Source: Flexicrinis sp001567485
Lineage (GTDB): Bacteria; Chloroflexota; Anaerolineae; Aggregatilineales; Phototrophicaceae
Direction: 5' to 3'
DNA: 7,652 nucleotides
Assembly (NCBI GenBank): GCA_030263635.1
Contig: SZPI01000132.1
Location: 1 to 7,652 of the forward strand
In this document: positions 1 to 5,584 of the stretch, piece by piece
Layout: each line of letters opens with the position of its first letter
Numbering within the stretch: the first letter of the stretch is position 1
The notes under the pieces: generated by a model
Told to the model about the DNA's origin: nothing
What the model saw: only the letters and a program-made list of their open reading frames with translations
The model's database searches: none
Position numbers and translations under genes: made by a program

Positions 1-114
1 GACTCGATCGGGCTGCTGATCGAGGCCGGGTATGATGCGTCCAGACTGGTCAATGTAGACGGTGGCCTGCTCGCTTGGGCCAGAGAAGTGGATCCCAGCC
101 TGCCCAGTTATTAG
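1..114 (+). CDS. C-terminal end of a rhodanese-domain protein (MoeB/MoeZ-type sulfurtransferase likely), partial
   Basis: Open from the first base to TAG at 112-114, giving 37 residues. They include NVDGGLLAWAREVDPSLPSY, the typical last part of a rhodanese fold: the final helix after a GG(L/V)xAW turn. The DPSLPxY ending is common in adenylyltransferase/sulfurtransferase fusions (MoeB/MoeZ/ThiF plus rhodanese), which activate ubiquitin-like sulfur-carrier proteins for molybdopterin, thiamine or cysteine synthesis. The catalytic cysteine loop and any adenylyltransferase domain lie outside the window. A stand-alone single-domain rhodanese is therefore equally possible. Rhodanese fold assignment is fairly sure; the fusion partner is inference from the tail only. 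Confidence 0.75.
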   Translation, partial: DSIGLLIEAGYDASRLVNVDGGLLAWAREVDPSLPSY

Positions 115-118
115 GGAA

Positions 119-151
119 GTCGGCAGGAATCAGCTGTCGGTTGTCAGTCGG
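119..151. repeat. Degenerate inverted copy of the downstream short repeat
   Basis: The segment begins GTCGGCAGGAATCAG. It resembles the reverse complement of the repeat unit at 517-543 (GTAGGCAGTTTTCAG...), matching at 11 of the first 15 positions. It ends TTGTCAGTCGG, against TCGTCAGGCGG in the other copy. It therefore looks like a diverged, inverted member of the same intergenic repeat family, lying on the left side of the VOC remnant. The alignment was made by eye and the match is imperfect. Confidence 0.45.
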
Positions 152-212
152 GACGCGGAGAGCACCGCAAAAGACGTGCTGATACTCGATAGAGGCGGGA
201 TCGCTTGTCGCT

Positions 213-350
213 GGCTTCACTGAGGCACAGGCGCACCTGTCTGCGTTCGGCATCGCGTTCGAGTTTCAAGATCACGACATCTCGCGCTCGATCTACTTTC
301 GTGATCCGGACGGCCACCGCCTCGAAATCACGACGTATGAGGCGCCGTGA
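213..350 (+). pseudogene. VOC/glyoxalase-family C-terminal remnant
   Basis: The frame ending at TGA 348-350 encodes a stretch that ends SIYFRDPDGHRLEITTYEAP. This is the classic last beta-strands of a vicinal-oxygen-chelate domain (glyoxalase, fosfomycin-resistance and dioxygenase superfamily). The glutamate in RLEITT is the usual metal ligand near the C-terminus. The recognisable part starts at about GFTEAQAHLSAFGIAFEF (213). The frame has a stop at 180-182, and no ATG precedes the conserved part. The other roughly 80 residues of a normal VOC protein are not found in any frame between 115 and 212, where repeat-like sequence occurs instead. The family is clear and the locus is best read as a 5'-truncated gene remnant. 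An assembly or sequencing error is a less likely alternative. Confidence 0.75.
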
Positions 351-358
351 TAGAGCCG

Positions 359-385
359 GGCGCGGCTGAGGACAACAGCCGCGCC
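359..385 (+). terminator. Candidate hairpin 8 nt after the VOC remnant stop
   Basis: GGCGCGGCT (359-367) pairs perfectly with AGCCGCGCC (377-385), giving a 9-bp GC-rich stem with a 9-nt loop. It starts just after the VOC stop codon, as the terminator of that former gene would. It is followed by GAGCCTTAAAAC, so there is no proper T-run. It may be a relic or weak terminator, or a structure of another kind. Confidence 0.4.
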
Positions 386-467
386 GAGCCTTAAAACACA
401 CGACGAACACGATCAGAGCTTACTGAGAGGCTGGAGGGACGCCACCACAGGCTGTCCACCGGTAACT

Positions 468-555
468 GCCGCCTGACGACTGGCCCCTACCCCCTGACTA
501 CTGAAAACTGCCTACAGCCGCCTGACGACTGAAAACTGCCTACTGAAAACTGCCC
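468..555. repeat. Cluster of short interspersed repeats (ACTGAAAACTGCC and GCCGCCTGACGACTG units)
   Basis: ACTGAAAACTGCC occurs three times (500-512, 528-540, 542-554). GCCGCCTGACGACTG occurs twice (468-482, 517-531). The units alternate in a mosaic with CCCCTGACTACTG-like pieces. The cluster runs right up to the stop codon (558-556, minus strand) of the exported-protein gene. I am not aware of a coding role. Similar CTGAAAACTG-type units are common intergenic filler in some Chloroflexota and cyanobacterial genomes. The units are too short and irregular for CRISPR, and nothing spacer-like separates them. Confidence 0.8.
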
Positions 556-1644
556 TTACTGCATGGGCGCAGGGACGGGCAGCAGGGCGCCGTCAAGCGT
601 GCGCACGTAACCGCCGTCATAGTCAAGCAGGATGCGGTCGATATACGTGACGCCGCTTGGCGAGCCGTTTTGGATGATGAGCTTGACGGACTTGACGTTG
701 GGGCTTTCAAAGTTGGCGGTGACTTTGAAGAAATCCCAAAGCGGCACTGCCGTATTGATGATAGACGCCTTCCGCTTGGTTGCCGGCGTACCGTCGCTGT
801 ACTTCAGGACGATTTTGAACTTTAGCGTCGCCGGATCAACAGAATACACATACCCGCTGAACTCCATGCGATGCCCGACATAGCCGAGCAGTTGATCGAC
901 CGGCCAACTGCGCTTCTGCTTCAGCTTGGTTGCTTCGCCCGCGCCGCCGACCAACTTAAACGCGCACATACCTTCATACGCATTGCCCGTCCCGCACTCT
1001 TGCATATCGCCGTTAGTGGCGTTCTTGACCTGCCAATCCGCATCGGTTGGCGGAGTCTCGAAACCGGTGTTGAGCATGCCGGTCGGATCCCAGTCCGTCC
1101 CGCCGTGTACCATCGTCCGCAGTTTGAGCGTTACGCTGGAGGGGTCTTGGAAATCCAGCCCCACGCGCACGAAATAGGTCGTGCCTGCGCTCACCTCAAA
1201 CGCTGGAAGCTCGCCATACCCACTGAGATTGGTCGCTCCACAGGCCGCTTGAGTGAGGCCGGCCAGCGTGGTTCCGGTGTAGACCGCCAATGAGGTTCGG
1301 ATGTGCGATTGATGGGGCAAGCCAAAAACCTCGCTGCCCGCGGTCGAAAGCAGCACTGTGCCGTCGAAGGTGGGGACAAACCAATACCACACGGTGTGCC
1401 ACATCTCGCAGTACAACAGATCTATATCGGAGGCTTCGTCCGGCTCGTTCTCAGCGAGGGAAACATCGCCTTGGACGGTGATGCGCGTGTTCAGAACAAG
1501 GGGTAAGGCATCAGCGAAGTTGTCGTTTAGAGGGGCGACGGGCGGCGCCGGATCAGCTGAGACAGGAAGGGCGGTGAGTAGGGTGAGTAGAACGAACAGG
1601 ATCAGCAGCAAAAACGGACGATGACTATTGTGGTGCGGGTGCAT
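556..1644 (-). CDS. Exported two-domain surface protein (PPC-like plus jelly-roll-like domain)
   Basis: Encodes 362 residues from ATG 1644-1642. This start is chosen because GGAGA lies 6 nt upstream and a signal peptide follows at once. An in-frame ATG 18 codons further upstream lacks these. Residues 1-30 form a signal peptide: basic/polar MHPHHNSHRP, a Leu-rich core, and cleavage near PVSA-DP. Residues about 38-178 begin PLNDNFADA and contain VWYWFVPTFDGTVLLSTAGS, LAVYTGTTLAGL and SAGTTYFVRVG. This is the pattern of PPC-like beta-sandwich domains of bacterial secreted proteins. Residues about 189-352 (LNTGFETP, then W, EGMCAFKLVG, EFSGYVYS, WDFFKVTANF and YIDRILLDYDG) follow the layout of CBM-like jelly-roll domains that end in an I/F-D-x-I/V-x-L strand. 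No catalytic residues, LPxTG motif, membrane anchor or lipobox are seen. It is probably a secreted or cell-surface binding protein; the ligand is unknown. Confidence 0.8.
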   Translation of the reverse strand: MHPHHNSHRPFLLLILFVLLTLLTALPVSADPAPPVAPLNDNFADALPLVLNTRITVQGDVSLAENEPDEASDIDLLYCEMWHTVWYWFVPTFDGTVLLSTAGSEVFGLPHQSHIRTSLAVYTGTTLAGLTQAACGATNLSGYGELPAFEVSAGTTYFVRVGLDFQDPSSVTLKLRTMVHGGTDWDPTGMLNTGFETPPTDADWQVKNATNGDMQECGTGNAYEGMCAFKLVGGAGEATKLKQKRSWPVDQLLGYVGHRMEFSGYVYSVDPATLKFKIVLKYSDGTPATKRKASIINTAVPLWDFFKVTANFESPNVKSVKLIIQNGSPSGVTYIDRILLDYDGGYVRTLDGALLPVPAPMQ

Positions 1645-1676
1645 TTGATGTCTCCATTGCGTTAAGCAGCACCCCC

Positions 1677-1703
1677 ATTGTAAGGGAGTTCGCCTCAACC
1701 CAA
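1677..1703 (-). promoter_or_regulatory. Candidate promoter for the exported-protein gene
   Basis: On the minus strand TACAAT (1682-1677) is a good -10 element. A possible -35, TTGGGT (1703-1698), sits 15 bp upstream, which is short of the usual 16-18. The implied RNA start near 1670 would give a leader of about 26 nt before ATG 1644. Only the -10 is convincing. Confidence 0.3.
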
Positions 1704-1727
1704 CGTGAAGACTTGACGCGACGTGAA

Positions 1728-1753
1728 ACGGGACGGCCGGATGACCGCCCCGT
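1728..1753. terminator. Strong hairpin between the Wzz-like and exported-protein genes
   Basis: A 26-nt near-perfect inverted repeat (ACGGGACGGCC at one end, GACCGCCCCGT at the other) folds into a stem of about 10 bp with a 6-nt loop. The pairing includes two G-T wobbles. It starts about 40 nt past the Wzz-like stop codon in the direction of transcription and precedes the candidate promoter of the next gene, which is where a terminator should be. Only TTTC follows it on the minus strand, so it is not a textbook Rho-independent terminator. Confidence 0.45.
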
Positions 1754-1794
1754 GGCGCTGCGTTCAGAGGGTGTGACGTCGGCCGCTGGTGCGG

Positions 1795-2439
1795 TTACTT
1801 CGGCACGACAGCGAGCAGATTGATCCCGTCGGCGCGGAAGTCCTCACGGCGGCGCACGATGACGCTCTCGACGGACTCCAGCGCCAGCGCCAACGCCACA
1901 CCGACAATCAGGCCAAGCACGGCGGCCGCGGCGGTCAGCAGCATAGGCTGCGGCGCAACCTGCGTCGTCGTCGGCCGGTCGGGCAGCAGCGCCAGCACGC
2001 GATCCTCACGCGCGACGGTCTGGTTCTGACGGCTGCGATAATCGACCAGCGCCTGCCCCCACGCCTCCGCAATCGCCTCGCCGGCGGCCGGATCTCCGTT
2101 GTCGACGTCGATCTGAACCACGAGGCGCAGCGTATCCGGCGCGATCGTCTTGTTGTCCATCAACGTCTGCGCATTGGTGGGAAGCTGTAGATCGTCGATG
2201 ATCTGCTGCGCGATCAGCGAGCTGTCGAGGTAGACGACCATCGAGTTGAGCAGCAGACGCCCCGCCTCGGTCAAGCCGAAGTCGGCGCGAGACGGTTGAA
2301 TCAATACCAGTTGAGTCGAGCGATACACCGCGGGCTGGCGGCTCGTCAGCACATACGCGCCAACCGCGGCGATCACCGCGACCAGCACGATCAGCCACCA
2401 ACGCCGGGCCAATGCCCGCAGGTAGTCGGAAAGCAGCAT
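1795..2439 (-). CDS. Wzz/YveK-like polysaccharide co-polymerase (chain-length determinant protein)
   Basis: Encodes 214 residues. ATG 2439-2437 is preceded by GAGGAG with 6-nt spacing. Near the N-terminus DYLRALARRWWLIVLVAVIA leads into membrane segment 1 (about 14-32). An extracytoplasmic part follows (YRSTQLVLI, LLLNSMVVYLDSSLIAQQII, LRLVVQIDVDNGDPAAGEAI), with the alternating beta/alpha pattern of the Wzz domain. Membrane segment 2 (about 166-188) follows APQP, a reduced form of the usual proline-rich motif. The cytosolic tail RREDFRADGINLLAVVPK resembles the linker that joins Wzz to the tyrosine-kinase domain in Wzc-type proteins, and the protein ends there. It thus looks like the split, kinase-less type (YveK/CapA), which controls the length or export of surface polysaccharide. 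A separate kinase would be expected, but none is in the window, nor any glycosyltransferase. Family assignment is good; the polymer is unknown. Confidence 0.8.
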   Translation of the reverse strand: MLLSDYLRALARRWWLIVLVAVIAAVGAYVLTSRQPAVYRSTQLVLIQPSRADFGLTEAGRLLLNSMVVYLDSSLIAQQIIDDLQLPTNAQTLMDNKTIAPDTLRLVVQIDVDNGDPAAGEAIAEAWGQALVDYRSRQNQTVAREDRVLALLPDRPTTTQVAPQPMLLTAAAAVLGLIVGVALALALESVESVIVRRREDFRADGINLLAVVPK

Positions 2440-2472
2440 GCGGTACTCCTCAACGACGTGAGTTGTTCATCG

Positions 2473-2486
2473 CGCTCGTCAGAGCG
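2473..2486. other. Small hairpin in the Wzz-gene leader
   Basis: CGCTC-GTCA-GAGCG is a perfect 5-bp stem with a 4-nt loop. It lies 34 nt upstream of the Wzz-like start codon, within the leader predicted from the promoter near 2592. No role can be assigned. Confidence 0.25.
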
Positions 2487-2525
2487 GCGCTTCGTTCAAC
2501 CTTGCCCCCGCTTCGCGCTGCACGG

Positions 2526-2555
2526 CTCCCCTCTCCAGTCTGAAGGGGTTGGGAG
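2526..2555. repeat. Interspersed palindromic repeat (CTCCCAACCCCTTC type)
   Basis: On the minus strand this reads CTCCCAACCCCTTCAGACTG and ends GAGAGGGGAG. Its ends, CTCCC and GGGAG, pair. It resembles the repeat at 7461-7498 in the shared core CCCCAACCCCT(C/T) and in the closing GAGGGG. It lies in the 176-bp gap between the CrtC/AttH-like and Wzz-like genes. No T-run follows it in either direction, so it is not an obvious terminator. It is a member of a dispersed intergenic repeat family rather than a gene. Confidence 0.55.
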
Positions 2556-2591
2556 AAGGTCTTACCACGGACGCGCCTGACGAGATGCGCC

Positions 2592-2600
2592 AGTATACCA
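2592..2600 (-). promoter_or_regulatory. Candidate extended -10 promoter for the Wzz-like gene
   Basis: The minus strand reads TGGTATACT: a TATACT -10 (2597-2592) with a TG extension one base upstream, directly after the stop codon of the preceding gene. No good -35 is seen, which extended -10 promoters can tolerate. The transcript leader would be about 145 nt and would include the palindromic repeat. Confidence 0.35.
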
Positions 2601-2615
2601 TTACCGCGCACGCCG

Positions 2616-3779
2616 TTAGAAGCGGTCGGTCATGGCGGCGGCATAACCGGTTAGTTCGGCGTATCCGTAGCCGGTCACATCTCCGCTGAGCGCAACGGCG
2701 CCCTCCCAATACGCGGGCGTGGAGTCGTGCAGCTCTTGATCGGCTTGCAGCGGCGTGACGGCGAACGTGAACCCGCCCTCGCCCATAATCACGATCTGCC
2801 AACCGGCGGGATACGTCGCGCCGGTGTGCGGGCTGAGCCATGTGCCGGTCGGCGTGATCGTGAAGTGGCCGGAGGCGAGGTAGCGGGTATCGCCGTCAGC
2901 CTCGATCAGCAGCCCGCCGAACGCCGGCTGTTTACCCCCGTCGATCTGCCGGATTTGCCCGACCATCAGCTCGCGCCCGTCATCGAACTGCAAGCCGAAC
3001 CAGTCCCATCCCAGCGCGTCCGAACCAAGCGCGCTGGTGCTGAACTCGTGATCCTTCCACGACGCGCCGCTGACCGTGAACGTGTCGCTGCCGAGCGTGA
3101 TCGTCCCGGCGGTGGCTTGGCGCGGCTGGCTGTAGTAGTAGCTGGCATTCCCCGGCTCGCCGGACTTGGGGCTGAGGCCGTCGTGGCCCTGCAGCGCGAC
3201 CCCCTTGATGTCGGTCAGGGTGAAGTCGATGGCGAAGCCGTCCGCCTGCGCGGTGATCATCGTAACGTCGGGCGCGCTCCCGGCGCGGATTTGCCAGTTG
3301 TCGAGCGCGACGTGATACGGCACGTCGGGCTGATCGTCGTCAGGCAGGGCAAAGGCGAGGCCGGCCGCGCCCCGGCTGAACCGCTGCTCGTGATAGAAGC
3401 GCTGGTCGGCGATGTCGCTGACGGTGAAGTGCGCCATGTAGACCTGATTGGTGCGGAATTCCGACGCCGAAGCGCTGTTCTCAGGCGCGATCGCGCGGCG
3501 GAAGATGGTGAACTGGTAGCCGAAGCGCCGGCCGTCGTCCGTCGCCAGATTGCCGGTGTAGTACCACCACTCGGTTTGAAACGTGTCGTGCGCGCCGAAA
3601 TCACGCGGGAACCGCCAGTCGTAAGGGCCGATAGCGCGCGCGTAGCCGGCAAGGTCGGTCTGCGGGGCGATCAACTGCGCGCTGGCCGTGATGGTATCGC
3701 CGCCCGCGCCCTCAATCATGCTGAGGCCCAGCAGCGCCACGACGATCACCACCGCAAATGCAACAATGAGCTTGAACAC
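2616..3779 (-). CDS. CrtC/AttH lipocalin-like exported protein (predicted secreted hydrolase family)
   Basis: Encodes 387 residues from a GTG codon (3779-3777). An in-frame TAG lies 18 nt upstream, so no longer start is available. An AGGG about 10 nt upstream is a weak ribosome site. Residues 4-22 form a hydrophobic signal or anchor. The mature part carries the family hallmarks: WRFPRDFGAHDTFQTEWWYY with TGNL (56-78), FGYQFTIFRR (86-95), SWKDHEFSTS (240-249), GWDWFGLQFDDGRELM (257-272), YWEGAV (357-362) and GYGYAELTGY (370-379). These match the double lipocalin-like fold of AttH and carotenoid 1,2-hydratase (CrtC). Annotation as a hydratase or hydrolase is common, but for non-phototrophs the substrate is generally unknown. 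No carotenoid genes are nearby, nor the AttE/F-type ABC transporter that often accompanies AttH. Role: an exported protein probably handling a lipidic ligand. Family confident, function not. Confidence 0.85.
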   Translation of the reverse strand: MFKLIVAFAVVIVVALLGLSMIEGAGGDTITASAQLIAPQTDLAGYARAIGPYDWRFPRDFGAHDTFQTEWWYYTGNLATDDGRRFGYQFTIFRRAIAPENSASASEFRTNQVYMAHFTVSDIADQRFYHEQRFSRGAAGLAFALPDDDQPDVPYHVALDNWQIRAGSAPDVTMITAQADGFAIDFTLTDIKGVALQGHDGLSPKSGEPGNASYYYSQPRQATAGTITLGSDTFTVSGASWKDHEFSTSALGSDALGWDWFGLQFDDGRELMVGQIRQIDGGKQPAFGGLLIEADGDTRYLASGHFTITPTGTWLSPHTGATYPAGWQIVIMGEGGFTFAVTPLQADQELHDSTPAYWEGAVALSGDVTGYGYAELTGYAAAMTDRF

Positions 3780-3821
3780 GTCCCTGAAACCCTACAACTG
3801 CACGAATCGCCAGCCAGCCGC

Positions 3822-4913
3822 CTACGCCGCCGCCATCCAGATCAGCGTGAGAACCGTGGCGATCACGGAGCTGACGATCCCTAGCTTACACCATCGTTCA
3901 AGGTGATCTTCAAGCTGCGTGAGCTGCGGGTCGAGATGTCCGTTGCGCGGCGTGTCGTGGCGATGCCGGAAGATCCAATGCGCCGGCGTGGTCATCAGCG
4001 GGATAGCGACGATCGACCACAGCAGATACCCCAGCGCCATCACCAGCAGGGCCGGAAAGCGCGGATCTTTCAGCAGCGGCAGCAGCACGAACGAGACGGT
4101 CGTCGTCCAGATGAACAACAGCAGGGTCTTGACGTAGCGCAGCATCAGGCGGCGCAGATACATGACGTTGCGCACGAGCTGCATCTCGGAGACCGCGACC
4201 TCTTGAACCAGCGAGCGGTCAACCGCGCGCGCCAGCCCGAACGCAGTGCTGATATGCTGCACCGTGTCGAGATCCACGCGCGGGTCGAGAACGCCAGCCT
4301 GCCGCAAGCTTTCGATATCGCGGCCAGCGGGGATGACAGCGCCGTTTGTCGCCGTGACCATCGAGTCGAGGTAGGCCTCGCGCTTGCCCCGGCTGAACGG
4401 CATCATGAGGTTGGCGTGGCCGTCCTGATACTCGTAAGCGAGAACCGCTTTGCTGATGCGCGGCGACTCGTCGGAGCCGAAGGTGATGCCGCCGAGCGCA
4501 AAGGTCGGGTTGAGCAGATCGTGCTCGAAGCCCGGCATGTACAGCGTGTAATAGAAGTGGACGAGGTCTTTGAGCAGCAGGTACACACCGTAGATCGGGA
4601 TGATGAGCGAGAGCGCCAGTGGATAGGCGAGCGTAAGCTGCAAGACGATCGACACGAGCCAGCCCGCGACGTCGCCCAACTGCGGGAACAGGTTCTGGAT
4701 GAAGTTGATGAGCACCGTCAGCTCACCGTCGACGATGTCGCGCAGAAAGATCGGGATCAACAGCAGCAGGCCGGCCCCGCCGATAAAAGCGGTCGCCACG
4801 CGGTGCTGGGTGCTGAGACGCACTTCACAACGCTGGATGAAACCACGCGCGGCGGCGCGCTCGGCCTCGGTCAACGGGACGTCGTCATTCGGGATATGGG
4901 TATGTTCGGGCAT
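3822..4913 (-). CDS. Conserved-looking multi-spanning membrane protein of unknown function
   Basis: Encodes 363 residues from ATG 4913-4911. No Shine-Dalgarno is obvious, since GCCGTCCCC precedes the ATG. I do not recognise the family. An N-terminal cytosolic-looking part (1-36) is rich in charged residues. Hydrophobic segments lie at about 39-57, 84-114 (long, perhaps two helices split at the proline near 98), 262-281, 286-307 and 343-361. Between the two membrane clusters is a soluble stretch of about 140 residues (115-255). It contains MPGFEHDLLNPTFALGGITF and a segment with helical character, RNVMYLRRLMLRYVK. A charged region, FRHRHDTPRNGHLDPQLTQL, precedes the last helix. No catalytic, nucleotide-binding or transporter motif is visible. 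The next gene starts 42 nt downstream in the same direction with a weak ribosome site, so the two may be co-transcribed. The start codon is less certain than the frame. Confidence 0.75.
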   Translation of the reverse strand: MPEHTHIPNDDVPLTEAERAAARGFIQRCEVRLSTQHRVATAFIGGAGLLLLIPIFLRDIVDGELTVLINFIQNLFPQLGDVAGWLVSIVLQLTLAYPLALSLIIPIYGVYLLLKDLVHFYYTLYMPGFEHDLLNPTFALGGITFGSDESPRISKAVLAYEYQDGHANLMMPFSRGKREAYLDSMVTATNGAVIPAGRDIESLRQAGVLDPRVDLDTVQHISTAFGLARAVDRSLVQEVAVSEMQLVRNVMYLRRLMLRYVKTLLLFIWTTTVSFVLLPLLKDPRFPALLVMALGYLLWSIVAIPLMTTPAHWIFRHRHDTPRNGHLDPQLTQLEDHLERWCKLGIVSSVIATVLTLIWMAAA

Positions 4914-4955
4914 GGGGACGGCTCACACGGCGCAAGGGGCGAAACAGCGCGCAGT

Positions 4956-4984
4956 AGTGTAGCACTATCTGGCCGAGTCGTCAG
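4956..4984 (-). promoter_or_regulatory. Candidate sigma70-type promoter for the membrane-protein gene
   Basis: On the minus strand CTGACG (4984-4979) and TACACT (4961-4956) are separated by exactly 17 bp. Each matches the consensus (TTGACA, TATAAT) at four of six positions. The implied leader is about 36 nt to ATG 4913. The preceding gene ends at 5089, so an independent promoter here is plausible. Confidence 0.45.
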
Positions 4985-5000
4985 GAGTCAGTAATCCTGA
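4981..5000. promoter_or_regulatory. Inverted repeat overlapping the -35 region, possible operator
   Basis: TCAGGA-N8-TCCTGA is a perfect 6-bp inverted repeat with an 8-nt spacer. It overlaps the first bases of the proposed -35 and extends upstream, the usual position for a dimeric regulator. As RNA it would be a weak stem with no T-run. No regulator gene lies next to it. A 6-bp repeat can occur by chance. Confidence 0.3.
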
Positions 5001-5012
5001 GGACACAGCGCA

Positions 5013-5039
5013 CGCAGACCCGCGTTCTCGCAGGCCCGC
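5013..5039. repeat. Short direct repeat (CGCAGACCCGC / CGCAGGCCCGC)
   Basis: Two 11-nt copies with one mismatch lie at 5013-5023 and 5029-5039, 16 bp apart start to start. They are in the gap between the DinB-like pair and the membrane-protein gene. Together with the nearby inverted repeat, the 4914-5088 gap holds regulatory-looking sequence and no gene. The function is unknown and chance is possible. Confidence 0.3.
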
Positions 5040-5088
5040 ATCGCCCCCACCCCGCCTGCGCGCCAACGTTTCGCCTTACACGGATCCG

Positions 5089-5583
5089 CTACCCCGCCAG
5101 CACGCGCGTCATCTGCTCGATGTGGTCGTTATCGTGGTGGCCGACCTGCATGAGGAAATCGTACAGCGGGCGCTCGCCGTCGTCAGGATGAATGGCGACG
5201 CGCAGCAGTTGGTCGGGCGTCAGCGCTTGGTAGAACGCGGCCATCCGTTCGCGTTCGGCGGCCATGTCTTCCACGACCGCATACGGATCCTGTTCGGCAT
5301 AGCGATGGTCGATCACCATCTGCTCATGGTCGTATGTGACTAACACCGGCCGATCCTCAGCGACGGTCTGCTGGGCGCGGCGATGGAAGATAGCGTTGAA
5401 GTCGCGCAGATGGCACAGGATTTCTACCGGAGTCCAGCCATCCGGGCCGTCGCGCTTCGTACGCAGTGCGTCGGGGTCGGCGGCGCGGACGATGTTCGCG
5501 AGCGACTTCATAGTGCGGCGCATCAGAAGCACATGTCGGCGCTGAATGCGGGTGAGCATATCGAGGAGGATCGGGTCGGTCAT
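5089..5583 (-). CDS. DinB-like (DinB_2) four-helix-bundle putative metalloenzyme, second of a tandem pair
   Basis: Encodes 164 residues, the usual length for the DinB/YfiT superfamily. This superfamily includes metal-dependent enzymes, several of them thiol-transferases that use bacillithiol or mycothiol, and many members of unknown function. The motif DGWTPVEILCHLRDFNAIF supplies the first metal ligand, H58. QVGHHDNDHIEQMTRVLAG at the end supplies HxxxH (H150, H154), so the expected three-histidine site is complete. The protein is cytosolic, with no signal peptide. ATG 5583 lies 1 nt after the TAA of the upstream paralogue. Its ribosome site AGGAG (7-nt spacing) is inside that gene's last codons, so translational coupling is likely. 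About half of the last 120 residues are identical to the paralogue. Substrate and thiol cofactor are unknown. Confidence 0.85.
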   Translation of the reverse strand: MTDPILLDMLTRIQRRHVLLMRRTMKSLANIVRAADPDALRTKRDGPDGWTPVEILCHLRDFNAIFHRRAQQTVAEDRPVLVTYDHEQMVIDHRYAEQDPYAVVEDMAAERERMAAFYQALTPDQLLRVAIHPDDGERPLYDFLMQVGHHDNDHIEQMTRVLAG

Positions 5584-5584
5584 C

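Noticed and set aside
420..470. Possible C-terminal coding remnant on the minus strand (frame reading TGGQPVVASLQPLSKL then stop)
   Set aside because: It looks protein-like, but it is too short, runs straight into the repeat cluster and matches no family I can name.
468..555. Possible CRISPR array
   Set aside because: Units are 13-15 nt, irregularly spaced and without unique spacers, and no cas gene is present.
2727..3884. Long plus-strand open frame opposite the CrtC/AttH-like gene
   Set aside because: It is an antisense shadow rich in Arg, Ala, Val and Glu with no recognisable domain. The minus-strand frame has strong family motifs.
3903..4994. Long plus-strand open frame opposite the membrane-protein gene
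   Set aside because: The product is Arg, Gln and Asp rich and low in complexity, while the minus strand encodes well-formed membrane helices. It is read as a shadow.
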